Below, one piece after another: positions 42,321-49,215 of a DNA stretch of 49,215 bases. Under the pieces are notes generated by a model, which made no database searches, was not told the origin of the DNA, and saw only the letters and a list, made by a program, of their open reading frames with translations. Every line of letters starts with the position of its first letter. Positions within the stretch are counted from its first letter, which is position 1. Origin of the DNA: Cloacibacillus sp. Its GTDB lineage: Bacteria; Synergistota; Synergistia; Synergistales; Synergistaceae. The stretch covers positions 1 through 49,215 of the forward strand of contig NZ_JAJBUX010000087.1 in assembly GCF_020860125.1 (NCBI RefSeq), read 5' to 3'. Position numbers and translations under genes: made by a program.

Positions 42321-43151
42321 TTAGTTCGTCTCCTTCCAGCCCTTCTGCTCGGCAAGCTCTTTCGCACGAAGCTTCATTTCGTCCTCCGAGATATCCTCGG
42401 CGGGAAGTTCGGCGACCTCTTCTTCCACTACAGGGGCGGCTTCTTCCTTTTCCTCTACGCGGGCATCCTGACCCTGGCGTCCCTCAATGAAGGCGTTGGC
42501 CATCAGACCGACGACAAGCTCTATCGCGCGGATAGCGTCGTCATTGCCGGGGATGGGATAGTCTACGACATCGGGATCGCAGTTCGTATCGACGATCGCG
42601 ATTACTGGGATGTCGAGCTTATGAGCTTCGAGAACGGCTATCGTCTCACGGCGGGGGTCAATGATGAAGAGGGCATCGGGGATGTCCTTCATGTCTTTGA
42701 TGCCGGAGAGATACTTTTCAAGTTTCTCGCGTTCCTTGCGAAGCTGGATGATCTCTTTCTTCGGATACTTGTTGATGCTGCCGTCCTCTTCCATCTGCTG
42801 CAGCTCGGTCATGCGCATCACGCGGCGGTGGATCGTCGCAAAGTTTGTGAGAAGGCCGCCAAGCCAGCGCTGGTTGATGTAGAACTGTCCGGCCTTAAGA
42901 GCCTCGTCACGAATGGGGTCCTGCGCCTGGCGCTTCGTCCCTACAAAGAGGACGCTTCCGCCCGACTTCGAGACTTCGCGAACAAAATCGTAAGCCTTCT
43001 CAAGGCCCTTGACCGTCTTCTGAAGGTCGATGATGTAGATCCCATTGCGCTCCGTGAAGATGAACGGCTTCATCTTCGGGTTCCAGCGTCTCGTCTGGTG
43101 TCCAAAGTGGACGCCGCATTCAAGAAGCTGTTTCATACTTACTACTCCCAT
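42321..43151 (-). CDS. rpsB: Ribosomal protein S2
   Basis: 276 residues from the ATG at 43151 (AGGAGGG 6 nt upstream). S2 signatures: LLECGVHFGHQTRRWNPKM, FVGTKRQAQDP, YINQRWLGGLLTNF, IDPRRETIAVLEA, VDTNCDPD. An acidic, Glu-rich C-terminal tail (about 225-276) is longer than in E. coli S2. The longer frame to 43307 lacks a ribosome site and crosses the promoter. Confidence 0.98.
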   Translation of the reverse strand: MGVVSMKQLLECGVHFGHQTRRWNPKMKPFIFTERNGIYIIDLQKTVKGLEKAYDFVREVSKSGGSVLFVGTKRQAQDPIRDEALKAGQFYINQRWLGGLLTNFATIHRRVMRMTELQQMEEDGSINKYPKKEIIQLRKEREKLEKYLSGIKDMKDIPDALFIIDPRRETIAVLEAHKLDIPVIAIVDTNCDPDVVDYPIPGNDDAIRAIELVVGLMANAFIEGRQGQDARVEEKEEAAPVVEEEVAELPAEDISEDEMKLRAKELAEQKGWKETN

Positions 43152-43237
43152 GTGAATCCCTCCTGTTTTTTCCTCCAGACGTCTCATCCGCGCCGGAACC
43201 CGCCCTGCGGGAACCTCCTTTGCGTCAACGCCTGTGT

Positions 43238-43266
43238 GTGCTATACACCACTTTTTAGTATAGCAC
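43238..43266. promoter_or_regulatory. Inverted repeat over the rpsB promoter
   Basis: GTGCTATAC (43238-43246) / GTATAGCAC (43258-43266), 11-bp gap. The minus-strand -10 TATACT (43262-43257) lies in one arm, with -35 TTGCTT (43286-43281) at 18 bp. It may be an operator or an RNA element near the transcript start. Confidence 0.45.
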
Positions 43267-43320
43267 AGCTTCTCCTCAAAAAGCAAACATAAATCACTAT
43301 TTATCATTGACCCATCGAAG

Positions 43321-43450
43321 ATAAATCGGCGTTTAGAAGTGCGAGTTGCTAAATGAAATGGAGGCTCCGATACCGGAACCGTATCTTCTACGGTGAGGAT
43401 TCGGAGCCCCCATTTTATGACGCAAATCGTGCTTATAAACGCCGATTTAT
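43321..43450. repeat. 130-nt near-perfect inverted repeat (single long hairpin)
   Basis: The ends ATAAATCGGCGTTTA and TAAACGCCGATTTAT pair. Pairing continues with few mismatches through GGCTCCGA / TCGGAGCC to an inner hairpin ACCGTA-tcttc-TACGGT at 43378-43394. The whole element folds as one hairpin with arms of about 55 nt. It begins 4 bp after the panF stop; no T-run. Resembles a palindromic miniature repeat. Confidence 0.7.
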
Positions 43451-43454
43451 GATG

Positions 43455-44933
43455 CTAGATTTCAAAAACCTTAAGCTTTTCCTCGCTTTCGGGGCGGCCC
43501 AGAAGGCTTCCCGCGACAAAAGCGGCGATAGCGATAATCAGCGTCGGCACAATGGCAGTTGTACCGGCGATACTCGTCTTCGTGATGTTGAACCAGAAGA
43601 AGGCCGCCGCGCCGCAGATCATCGACAGGATAGCGCCAGTAGAATTGGCCCGCTTCCAGTAAAGACCGAAGAGTGTCGGGCAGAAGAAGACCGCCTCCAG
43701 GCCGCCAAAGGCGAAGAGGTTTATCCATACCAGCAGAGAGGGCGGCTTCATCGCCGCGAAAAATACCAGTACGCCGACAACCGCCGTCACCACGAGGCTC
43801 ATGCCGCGCACCTTCCTCGGTGACAGGCGGCTCTCGTCGCTCTTCACAATATAGTGGAAATAAAGATCCTTCACGATAGCCGCCGAACACATGATCAGCA
43901 TAGAGTCCACCGTCGACATGATCGCCGCGAGCGGCCCCGCGATGAATATCCCCGCCCAGAAAGGAGACATCAGGCGTACCGTTAGCGTAGGCACGGCGAG
44001 GTCGCCGACCGCGATATCAGGAATGACGGCGCGGCCCATCGCGCCGACAAGATGCATCGCCAGCATCGTGAAGCCGACGATGAAGGTCCCGATGATCATC
44101 GCGTTGTGCATCGAACGCGAGTCCTTATAGCCTAAACATTTCTGCGTCGTCTGCGGCAGCCCAAGGATACCGATGCCGACGAGCACCCAGAACGAGAGAA
44201 TGAAGGGCTTCGGAATCGCGTTGCCGCCGCCTGTGGGGGTCAGCAGCTGAGGGTCTATCGAATATAGCGTCTGCATGATATTCTCCACACCGCCGCCGGC
44301 GGTGATGACCGCGCAGAGGATCGCGAGCGAGGCGAAGAGCATCATCACTCCCTGGATCGTATCGGTCAGCACAACGGCGCGGAAGCCGCCGACCGTCGTA
44401 TAAATGACCACTGTAAGTCCAAAAATCAGCAGCCCAGTCTGGTAAGAATACCCCGTGACGGACTCAAAGAGCCTCGCTCCGCCGATAAACTGGGCCAGCA
44501 TCGAGGCCATAAAAAATACCAGCAGCGAAAGAGAGGCAAGGATCACCACGAGGTCGCTGCCATAGCGGGCGCGGATAAAATCAGTGATAGTCACCGCGTT
44601 CGTGCGCCGCGCGATAAGCGCGAAGCGCTTGCCCAATACGCCGAGCGTGAGGAAGGCGGTCGGCACCTGGATCATTGAGAGAAGTATCCATCCAAGACCG
44701 ACGTTATAGGCGACGCCGGGGCCGCCGACAAAGCTGCTGGCACTCGTATATGTCGTGATTATCGCCATCGCAAGCACAAAACCGCCCATCGAACGGCTGC
44801 CGATAAAATATTCCTCCATAAACCCCTTGGTGTCGCTCCGCTTACCAGCGGCGCGGCTGCCCCATAGCGCGATCCCCATAATCAGGATAAAGTACAGGAT
44901 CAGCGGCACAATCATCCCCGTATGGTCAATCAT
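43455..44933 (-). CDS. panF: Sodium/pantothenate symporter
   Basis: 492 residues, about 13 helices, SSS family. The segments FMEEYFIGSRSMGGFVLAM, ITTYTSASSFVGGPG, TNAVTITDFIRARYG and AGPLAAIMSTVDSMLIM are typical of PanF. Imports pantothenate (vitamin B5) with Na+. It overlaps the yhdT gene by 8 bp, the same pair as in E. coli, which supports the specific name. Confidence 0.93.
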   Translation of the reverse strand: MIDHTGMIVPLILYFILIMGIALWGSRAAGKRSDTKGFMEEYFIGSRSMGGFVLAMAIITTYTSASSFVGGPGVAYNVGLGWILLSMIQVPTAFLTLGVLGKRFALIARRTNAVTITDFIRARYGSDLVVILASLSLLVFFMASMLAQFIGGARLFESVTGYSYQTGLLIFGLTVVIYTTVGGFRAVVLTDTIQGVMMLFASLAILCAVITAGGGVENIMQTLYSIDPQLLTPTGGGNAIPKPFILSFWVLVGIGILGLPQTTQKCLGYKDSRSMHNAMIIGTFIVGFTMLAMHLVGAMGRAVIPDIAVGDLAVPTLTVRLMSPFWAGIFIAGPLAAIMSTVDSMLIMCSAAIVKDLYFHYIVKSDESRLSPRKVRGMSLVVTAVVGVLVFFAAMKPPSLLVWINLFAFGGLEAVFFCPTLFGLYWKRANSTGAILSMICGAAAFFWFNITKTSIAGTTAIVPTLIIAIAAFVAGSLLGRPESEEKLKVFEI

Positions 44934-45201
44934 CTTTTTTTACCACATCTTTCTCTTCATCAAGCGGCAGCTCCTTAAAAAAGAGCCGGATCACAATCCA
45001 CAGAATAAAAGATATCCCCACATAGCCCGCGATACAGCTGTAGAAAAACCATTCCGGAAAGCCGAATATGTAGCGGTACTGCGACGGATCGTCGCCAAAA
45101 CCGTAGGCGGTCATATACCACCAAAAGAAAAAAAGCAGATAAAGACCAATGATAATAAAGGTCTCCCGCTTAGTTGTCTGTAAAAATTTTTTTGAAGCCA
45201 C
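44926..45201 (-). CDS. yhdT: YhdT-family small membrane protein
   Basis: 91 residues from the GTG at 45201, with GGAGG 8 nt upstream; the ATG at 45216 sits before that site. Two hydrophobic helices (about 14-31 and about 53-73) with FFWWYMTAYGFGDDPSQYRYIFGFPEWFFYSC between, the YhdT/DUF997 pattern. Found upstream of panF in many bacteria, probably an accessory subunit. Confidence 0.88.
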   Translation of the reverse strand: MASKKFLQTTKRETFIIIGLYLLFFFWWYMTAYGFGDDPSQYRYIFGFPEWFFYSCIAGYVGISFILWIVIRLFFKELPLDEEKDVVKKDD

Positions 45202-45324
45202 GTTTCTGCCCTCCATTTTAGTAACTTTAAAAGTTTATGGCGTATAAGTATAGTACAATTACAAGATATCAACAATATATGTCAGGGATTATACGGCAAA
45301 AAACATATTTTATCGAGATTGAGC

Positions 45325-45352
45325 TTGAAAAGTTATAAAAATCGGGTATAAT
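45325..45352 (+). promoter_or_regulatory. tRNA-Ser promoter
   Basis: TTGAAA (45325-45330), 16-bp spacer, TATAAT (45347-45352), 22 bp upstream of the mature tRNA 5' end. Confidence 0.75.
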
Positions 45353-45374
45353 GCTCTATGTCCTTCAGATGCGG

Positions 45375-45467
45375 GGAGGGGTGGCCGAGTGGTCGAAGGC
45401 GGGCGACTCGAAATCGTCTTAGCGGTGCTGAGCCGCTACGTGGGTTCAAATCCCACCTTCTCCGCCA
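45375..45467 (+). tRNA. tRNA-Ser (anticodon CGA)
   Basis: A complete 93-nt class II tRNA. Acceptor GGAGGGG pairs with CTTCTCC, discriminator G and encoded CCA (45465-45467). The anticodon loop CTCGAAA reads codon UCG. A long variable arm (AGCGGTGCTGAGCCGCT region) is typical of Ser, and the T-loop is TTCAAAT. Confidence 0.97.
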
Positions 45468-45476
45468 GTAAATATC

Positions 45477-45512
45477 AAGTCTTGCAAACTTTAAGTTTGT
45501 GAGACTTTTTTA
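45477..45512 (+). terminator. Terminator after tRNA-Ser
   Basis: AAGTCT (45477-45482) and CAAACT (45485-45490) pair with AGTTTG and AGACTT, loop TTA; followed by a T-run. It ends the single-tRNA transcript. Confidence 0.88.
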
Positions 45513-45582
45513 TTTTCAACCGCCGGCCAGTGCACAGGCAGGGCGCTTTTCCAGCGGATAAGGCTCGAAGAAGCGCGGCTCC

Positions 45583-45753
45583 TTATTTTCTGGCGTCAAG
45601 GAAGATTATCGCCGCGGACATTATGGCGGCGAGCCCCGAGACAGAGAGCACCAGCCAGCCAACGACCCCGGGCCGCCAGTCCAGCAGCCAGGCGTAAAAC
45701 ACCGAGGACACGAATATAACGAGCACAAGATAATGCAAAATTTTTGAATTCAC
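45583..45753 (-). CDS. Small membrane protein (56 aa), unknown
   Basis: GTG at 45753, 56 codons ending in DARK. Two hydrophobic helices (about 7-25 and about 32-51), starting NSKILHYLVLVIFVSS and ending AAIMSAAIIFLD. Purine-rich GAGGGAAG lies about 11 nt upstream. Codons are GC-rich like real neighbours. It lies between tRNA-Ser and the sensor gene. No family recognised. Confidence 0.55.
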   Translation of the reverse strand: MNSKILHYLVLVIFVSSVFYAWLLDWRPGVVGWLVLSVSGLAAIMSAAIIFLDARK

Positions 45754-45812
45754 AGATTCACTTCCCTCTGCCGCGCCAACGGCAGGAAATAGAATGTGTA
45801 CACTACAACTGC

Positions 45813-48803
45813 CTATGGCAGAAATTTTTTCTCAAAGTCATCCAGCGGCATCGGTTTGGCGTAGTAAAATCCCTGAGCGGCGACACATCCCATCCCGATC
45901 AGCATCTCCGCCTGTTCCTTCGTCTCGACGCCTTCGCAAATTACATTGATGCCCAGTTCTTTCGCCATAGAGATTATACCCTGGACAATAATTCTTCCGC
46001 GTCTTTCGTGGCAGCTGTCGGAGATGAGGCTCCGGTCAAGTTTGATCGTGTCGGCGGAGAGCTGCTGCAGGACGCTGAGCGACGAATAACCTGAGCCAAA
46101 ATCATCTATGGAAAGAAGGAAACCCAGTTTTTTCAGCAGATCGCGATGGCTCAGCATCTGCCCGACATTCTCCATAAGAATATTTTCCGTGATCTCCACC
46201 TCAAGATATTCATGCGGGACACCGTATCTGTCCGCAATCTCAGCCAGGGTATAGGGGAAATTCCGGTCTTCAAAATGCAGCCTTGAAAAGTTGGACGACA
46301 CGGGAAAGGGGCGTACTCCCTTGTCCATCCACCGCCTTATCGTTTTACAGACCTGCTCATAGATATAGAGGTCGATCTCAATAATAAAGCCGTTGCTCTC
46401 AAAAAACGGAATAAAATCACCGGGATAAATCATCCCCTCTTCACGGCGGAACCAACGCACAAGCGCCTCCGCCCCCACGGTCTCTCCCGTACGCATATCG
46501 GACTTTTGCTGAAAATAGGGTATGAACTCGCCGTTTTGCAGGGCCGGCGCCATTATATCGGCCAGATGCCTGCGCCGGAGTTCCTCTTGGCGCATCTTTT
46601 CATCATACCTCAGAGTCACGCTTTTACCCGTATTCTTCCCGTTTATTCTCGCGTAGTTGGCAAAGTCCATAAGCAGTGAGACGTCGGTACTGTCTCCGTG
46701 CTGTGTGACATAGACGCCAAAGGTGAGACAGATGGAATATGATTTATTCATCGCCGCCACCGCGGCGCCCATCTGTTCCGCGATGTGGTTCGTCCGCGAC
46801 AGCAGCCCGTCCCAATCGCTATAGCGCACTAGAAGAACGAATTGGTCGGCGGAGACCCGCGCGCAGCACTCGTCGAAAGAGGTATTTTTCTTGAGCGTCC
46901 GCGCCAACAATTTTAGTATCTCGTCGCCCTCCTTGAAACCAAATGTATCGTTGATCGTCTTAAACTGATTGATATCCATGTATACGAGAGCCAAGGGATC
47001 ATCCCCGGCCTCTTTAAGCATCTTCTCCGCGTCCAGACGGAATTTATTGAGATTGAATATCCCCGTCACGCCGTCTACGTATAGCAGCGCGTGAAAGCGT
47101 CTGTTATTCGCGGCATTCGTGACAGCTATGTAACCCAGGACCCCGATGATGACAATAAAGATAAGGCCGGTCACGCCGGCTGCCGCCAGCGGATATTCGC
47201 TGACGAGCCGCCGCAGAGTAACCGGTCTTGAGATTACGGAGTTATCGAGGATTATCGAGTCCATCTGCTCGCGGGAAATATACTGGATACATTTATCCAT
47301 AATGGAAAAAACACGGGGATCGGCGTTCTTAGAAACCCCGATACTGAGATCGTCATAATAGTTGCTCAGCACAGCCATGCTGAAGTTTTCATACTTCCGT
47401 TCCGACAGCAGGTAATTCGCGACATAGGTGTTCGTGTAGGTGACATCGGCCCTCTTTTTCGCGACAGCGTCGAAGCAGTCGCTGATCGAGGGATAGTAGA
47501 TCACCTCAGCCTGCGGATTCTCTTCCGCTATCTTTTGAGAAAAGTAACAGCCCTCCGGCAGAGCGATACGCTTACGGGCGGAGACGTCGCTTATACTGAC
47601 GGAGACAAATGGCGCACGCAGATAATAGACGGTGGTGTTCACATGCTTTCGCTCCGCCCATAGGTAATCGTTCGCCACGCCGCAAATAATATCCGCCCTG
47701 CCGCCGCCGATCATCATCCAGGATTCATTGCGGTTACTGACGGGCAAAAATTTAAACGTCAAACCGGAATAGGCCGCGATAACGCCGAACATATCGGCCA
47801 CGATCCCCCTGAATTCCCCGGTTTTCGGGTCCTCATATTCCAAAGGGGCCTCCGTGGAATTATAAACGGCCCTCAATGGCGGCGCTTTGGAGATGTAATC
47901 CATCTCTTCCCTGGTAAACGCCGGCCGCTGCAGAGCGTTGACAGCGAAATATTTTTCGTAAAGCCTCTGCTCGTAGTAGGGATCGCGCAGCTTTATCGTG
48001 GTCATCGCCTCGTCGAGGGTGTGGGCCAGCTTTTCTTTGTCCTTCGCTATGGCGAAATACAGCGGCTGCGGAGCAAACTGCGCCACGCTGCGGAAGATAC
48101 TGTTTTTACCGAGATGGGTGACAGCTACGCCGTCGAGTTCGCCGCGGTCAAGGGCGGACAGAAGATCCGCTGTCTCCCTGTAGGGGACGGTCGTGACGGA
48201 AAAACCGTTTTTACGGCAGTATTCCTTGAAGTATTCGGCATCCAGACCATCCTTAATCACACCGACGCGCATGCCGTTAAACGACGAGAAATCCTCATAG
48301 TCGTACCGCGTATCGTCTACGCGCACATTCAACGTGGAATAGATGCTGCACATCGGCCTTTGTGAAAAGAGGAATTTTTTAGCCCTCGCGTCATTGAAAT
48401 AGACCGCGGGGAGAATATCTATTTCCCCCCTCTCAAGCATATCAAAGGTATTCTCCCAGCTTTTACCGTCGACTATCTCATAGTTCCAGCCGGCATATTT
48501 GGCGATTTTTTGAAAATACTCGAAGTTGAACCCGACATATTCACCGCTGTGGTTACGGCTCATGTAGTCGCCGTCTTCGTAAAAACCTATCCTTACCACC
48601 TCTCCCTGTCCGTTGGCGGCGGCGATGTGCGCATTCAGCACTAGAAAAAAGACGACGTAAATAAGTAAACAGGCACCTCTTTTGCAGATATCTATGATAG
48701 TCCACTCCCAGAGAATAAAGCTAAAAACACCTGCAAAAACCCCGCCTTGCGGCCACAGCCGCGCTGGCAGAGACTCTAGTTTATCCGATAGACAGTTTAC
48801 CAT
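45813..48803 (-). CDS. Periplasmic-sensor GGDEF/EAL protein, probable c-di-GMP phosphodiesterase
   Basis: About 996 residues from the ATG at 48803 (start uncertain; no strong ribosome site). Order: hydrophobic export helix, two tandem SBP_bac_3-type binding domains (about 65-290 and 295-530), a membrane helix (about 545-570), GGDEF-like and EAL domains. The cyclase motif is SADQF, so it is likely inactive. The EAL domain keeps EALVRW, NFSRLHF, EITEN, DDFGSGYSS, KLDR and CEGVET, so it is probably active. It should degrade c-di-GMP in response to an amino-acid-like ligand. The frame to 49025 overlaps the tandem repeats. Confidence 0.88.
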   Translation of the reverse strand: MVNCLSDKLESLPARLWPQGGVFAGVFSFILWEWTIIDICKRGACLLIYVVFFLVLNAHIAAANGQGEVVRIGFYEDGDYMSRNHSGEYVGFNFEYFQKIAKYAGWNYEIVDGKSWENTFDMLERGEIDILPAVYFNDARAKKFLFSQRPMCSIYSTLNVRVDDTRYDYEDFSSFNGMRVGVIKDGLDAEYFKEYCRKNGFSVTTVPYRETADLLSALDRGELDGVAVTHLGKNSIFRSVAQFAPQPLYFAIAKDKEKLAHTLDEAMTTIKLRDPYYEQRLYEKYFAVNALQRPAFTREEMDYISKAPPLRAVYNSTEAPLEYEDPKTGEFRGIVADMFGVIAAYSGLTFKFLPVSNRNESWMMIGGGRADIICGVANDYLWAERKHVNTTVYYLRAPFVSVSISDVSARKRIALPEGCYFSQKIAEENPQAEVIYYPSISDCFDAVAKKRADVTYTNTYVANYLLSERKYENFSMAVLSNYYDDLSIGVSKNADPRVFSIMDKCIQYISREQMDSIILDNSVISRPVTLRRLVSEYPLAAAGVTGLIFIVIIGVLGYIAVTNAANNRRFHALLYVDGVTGIFNLNKFRLDAEKMLKEAGDDPLALVYMDINQFKTINDTFGFKEGDEILKLLARTLKKNTSFDECCARVSADQFVLLVRYSDWDGLLSRTNHIAEQMGAAVAAMNKSYSICLTFGVYVTQHGDSTDVSLLMDFANYARINGKNTGKSVTLRYDEKMRQEELRRRHLADIMAPALQNGEFIPYFQQKSDMRTGETVGAEALVRWFRREEGMIYPGDFIPFFESNGFIIEIDLYIYEQVCKTIRRWMDKGVRPFPVSSNFSRLHFEDRNFPYTLAEIADRYGVPHEYLEVEITENILMENVGQMLSHRDLLKKLGFLLSIDDFGSGYSSLSVLQQLSADTIKLDRSLISDSCHERRGRIIVQGIISMAKELGINVICEGVETKEQAEMLIGMGCVAAQGFYYAKPMPLDDFEKKFLP

Positions 48804-48939
48804 AATATAGTCGTGAAAGATATCTGAAAAAGCAAATAGAGCCGCAGTTTTATTTTTATATGAAACCACCGCGGCAAAAATGAAGATGACCGTTCCGGCA
48901 CAACGGCACGCTGCACAAAAACACGTGAGCGCGAATATA
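48804..48939. other. Upstream region of the sensor gene
   Basis: A 136-bp stretch between the GGDEF/EAL start and the tandem repeats. No gene. AT-rich 48830-48870 may hold the promoter. The purine-rich GGGAG near 48708-48712, inside the present gene, hints that a shorter start is possible. Confidence 0.35.
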
Positions 48940-49215
48940 CCTTCGCCTCCGGATAAGCAGCGAACCGAAACGCCGGGTTTCGCGTTTCGTGTGAGTCGCT
49001 TAGTCTTTTCGTTTATAATAGCCACCGTGGGAATTTTATAAGTGGCGTGCCTGTGGAGATTCGAACTCCAGACCTTCGCCTCCGGATAAGCAGCGAACCG
49101 AAACGCCGGTCTTCGCGTTTCGTGTGAGTCGCTTAGTCTTTTCGTTTATAATAGCCACCATGGGAATTTTATAAGTGGCGTGCCTGTGGAGATTCGAACT
49201 CCAGACCTTCGCCTC
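48940..49215 (-). repeat. 133-bp tandem repeats carrying a tRNA 3' half
   Basis: Units 48940-49072 and 49073-49205 differ at about three positions, and a third begins at 49206 and leaves the window. On the minus strand each boundary contains TCCGGA, an anticodon-stem side GGCGA, AGGTC, a T-arm TGGAG-TTCGAAT-CTCCA, CAGGCAC, G and CCA. That is the 3' half of a tRNA from the anticodon loop; CCG in place suggests tRNA-Arg. The left-most unit lacks the T-arm. Each unit also has a GAAACGC...GCGTTTC hairpin. Confidence 0.8.
49043..49086 (-). other. tRNA 3'-half copy (possible attachment site)
   Basis: Inside the first repeat: anticodon loop to CCA (CCA = complement of 49043-49045), without a matching 5' half. 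A second copy starts at 49176 and continues past the window edge. Integrases commonly duplicate exactly this half of a tRNA. No integrase is in the window. Confidence 0.6.

Noticed and set aside
48804..49025. N-terminal 74-codon extension of the GGDEF/EAL reading frame
   Set aside because: It runs through the 133-bp tandem repeat with tRNA sequence, has no ribosome site and precedes the export helix by too much.
48940..49215. tmRNA (ssrA) 3' end
   Set aside because: The AAGACTAAGC and T-arm looked tmRNA-like, but the discriminator is G, and the acceptor lacks the G3-U70 pair and A73 needed for alanylation; no tag ending in ALAA was seen.

Overview
The window (about 49 kb, GC-rich, almost entirely transcribed leftwards) looks like chromosomal core sequence from an anaerobic, diderm, amino-acid- or peptide-fermenting bacterium. 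Diderm envelope genes (LptA/LptB, MurJ, a secretin-type pilus operon), an NAD(H)-linked [FeFe] hydrogenase under a Rex gene, CIRCE-controlled groESL and an NhaC-type antiporter fit Synergistota (a Cloacibacillus/Synergistes-like genome). That placement is an inference from gene content and composition; no rRNA is present to prove it.

Layout. 1-6.7 kb: type IV pilus/type II-secretion-like locus (pilC, a pilin gene broken by a frameshift, two pilin-like paralogues without the prepilin motif, then pilM-N-O-P and the start of a secretin). 6.7-7.2 kb: a composite hairpin-rich intergenic repeat. 7.2-12.0 kb: ABC importer (binding protein, two permeases, ATPase) coupled to a PHP-domain phosphoesterase. 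12.2-14.3 kb: groES-groEL with CIRCE. 14.5-17.0 kb: codB-codA cytosine salvage. 17.3-22.4 kb: rex and a four-gene NAD-dependent [FeFe] hydrogenase. 22.6-24.1 kb: a plus-strand HipBST-type toxin-antitoxin module. 24.2-27.6 kb: tsaD, a zinc-ribbon protein, a secreted unknown and an NhaC-type antiporter. 27.8-31.3 kb: lptA-lptB-murJ. 31.4-36.7 kb: pyrR-B-C-F-E operon ending in a TroA-like protein. 36.9-38.8 kb: an isolated plus-strand molybdopterin oxidoreductase. 38.8-43.2 kb: cca, then rpsB-tsf-pyrH-frr. 43.5-45.2 kb: yhdT-panF. 45.4 kb: tRNA-Ser(CGA). 45.6-48.8 kb: a tiny membrane protein and a large periplasmic-sensor GGDEF/EAL protein. 48.9-49.2 kb: 133-bp tandem repeats carrying the 3' half of a tRNA, probably tRNA-Arg(CCG).

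The most interesting signals are regulatory. The pyr operon has a sigma70 promoter whose -35 lies inside a PurR-like palindrome, followed by a 23-codon leader ORF that ends in a U-run three bases before a terminator hairpin, an arrangement like the E. coli pyrBI attenuator although the operon encodes PyrR. The same palindrome recurs 30 bp before codB, which suggests one LacI-family regulator for pyrimidine synthesis and salvage. Other leads are a two-stem structure behind the hydrogenase operon, a 130-nt near-perfect inverted repeat after panF, candidate HipB operator motifs at both ends of the hip module, and tRNA-half tandem repeats at the right edge.
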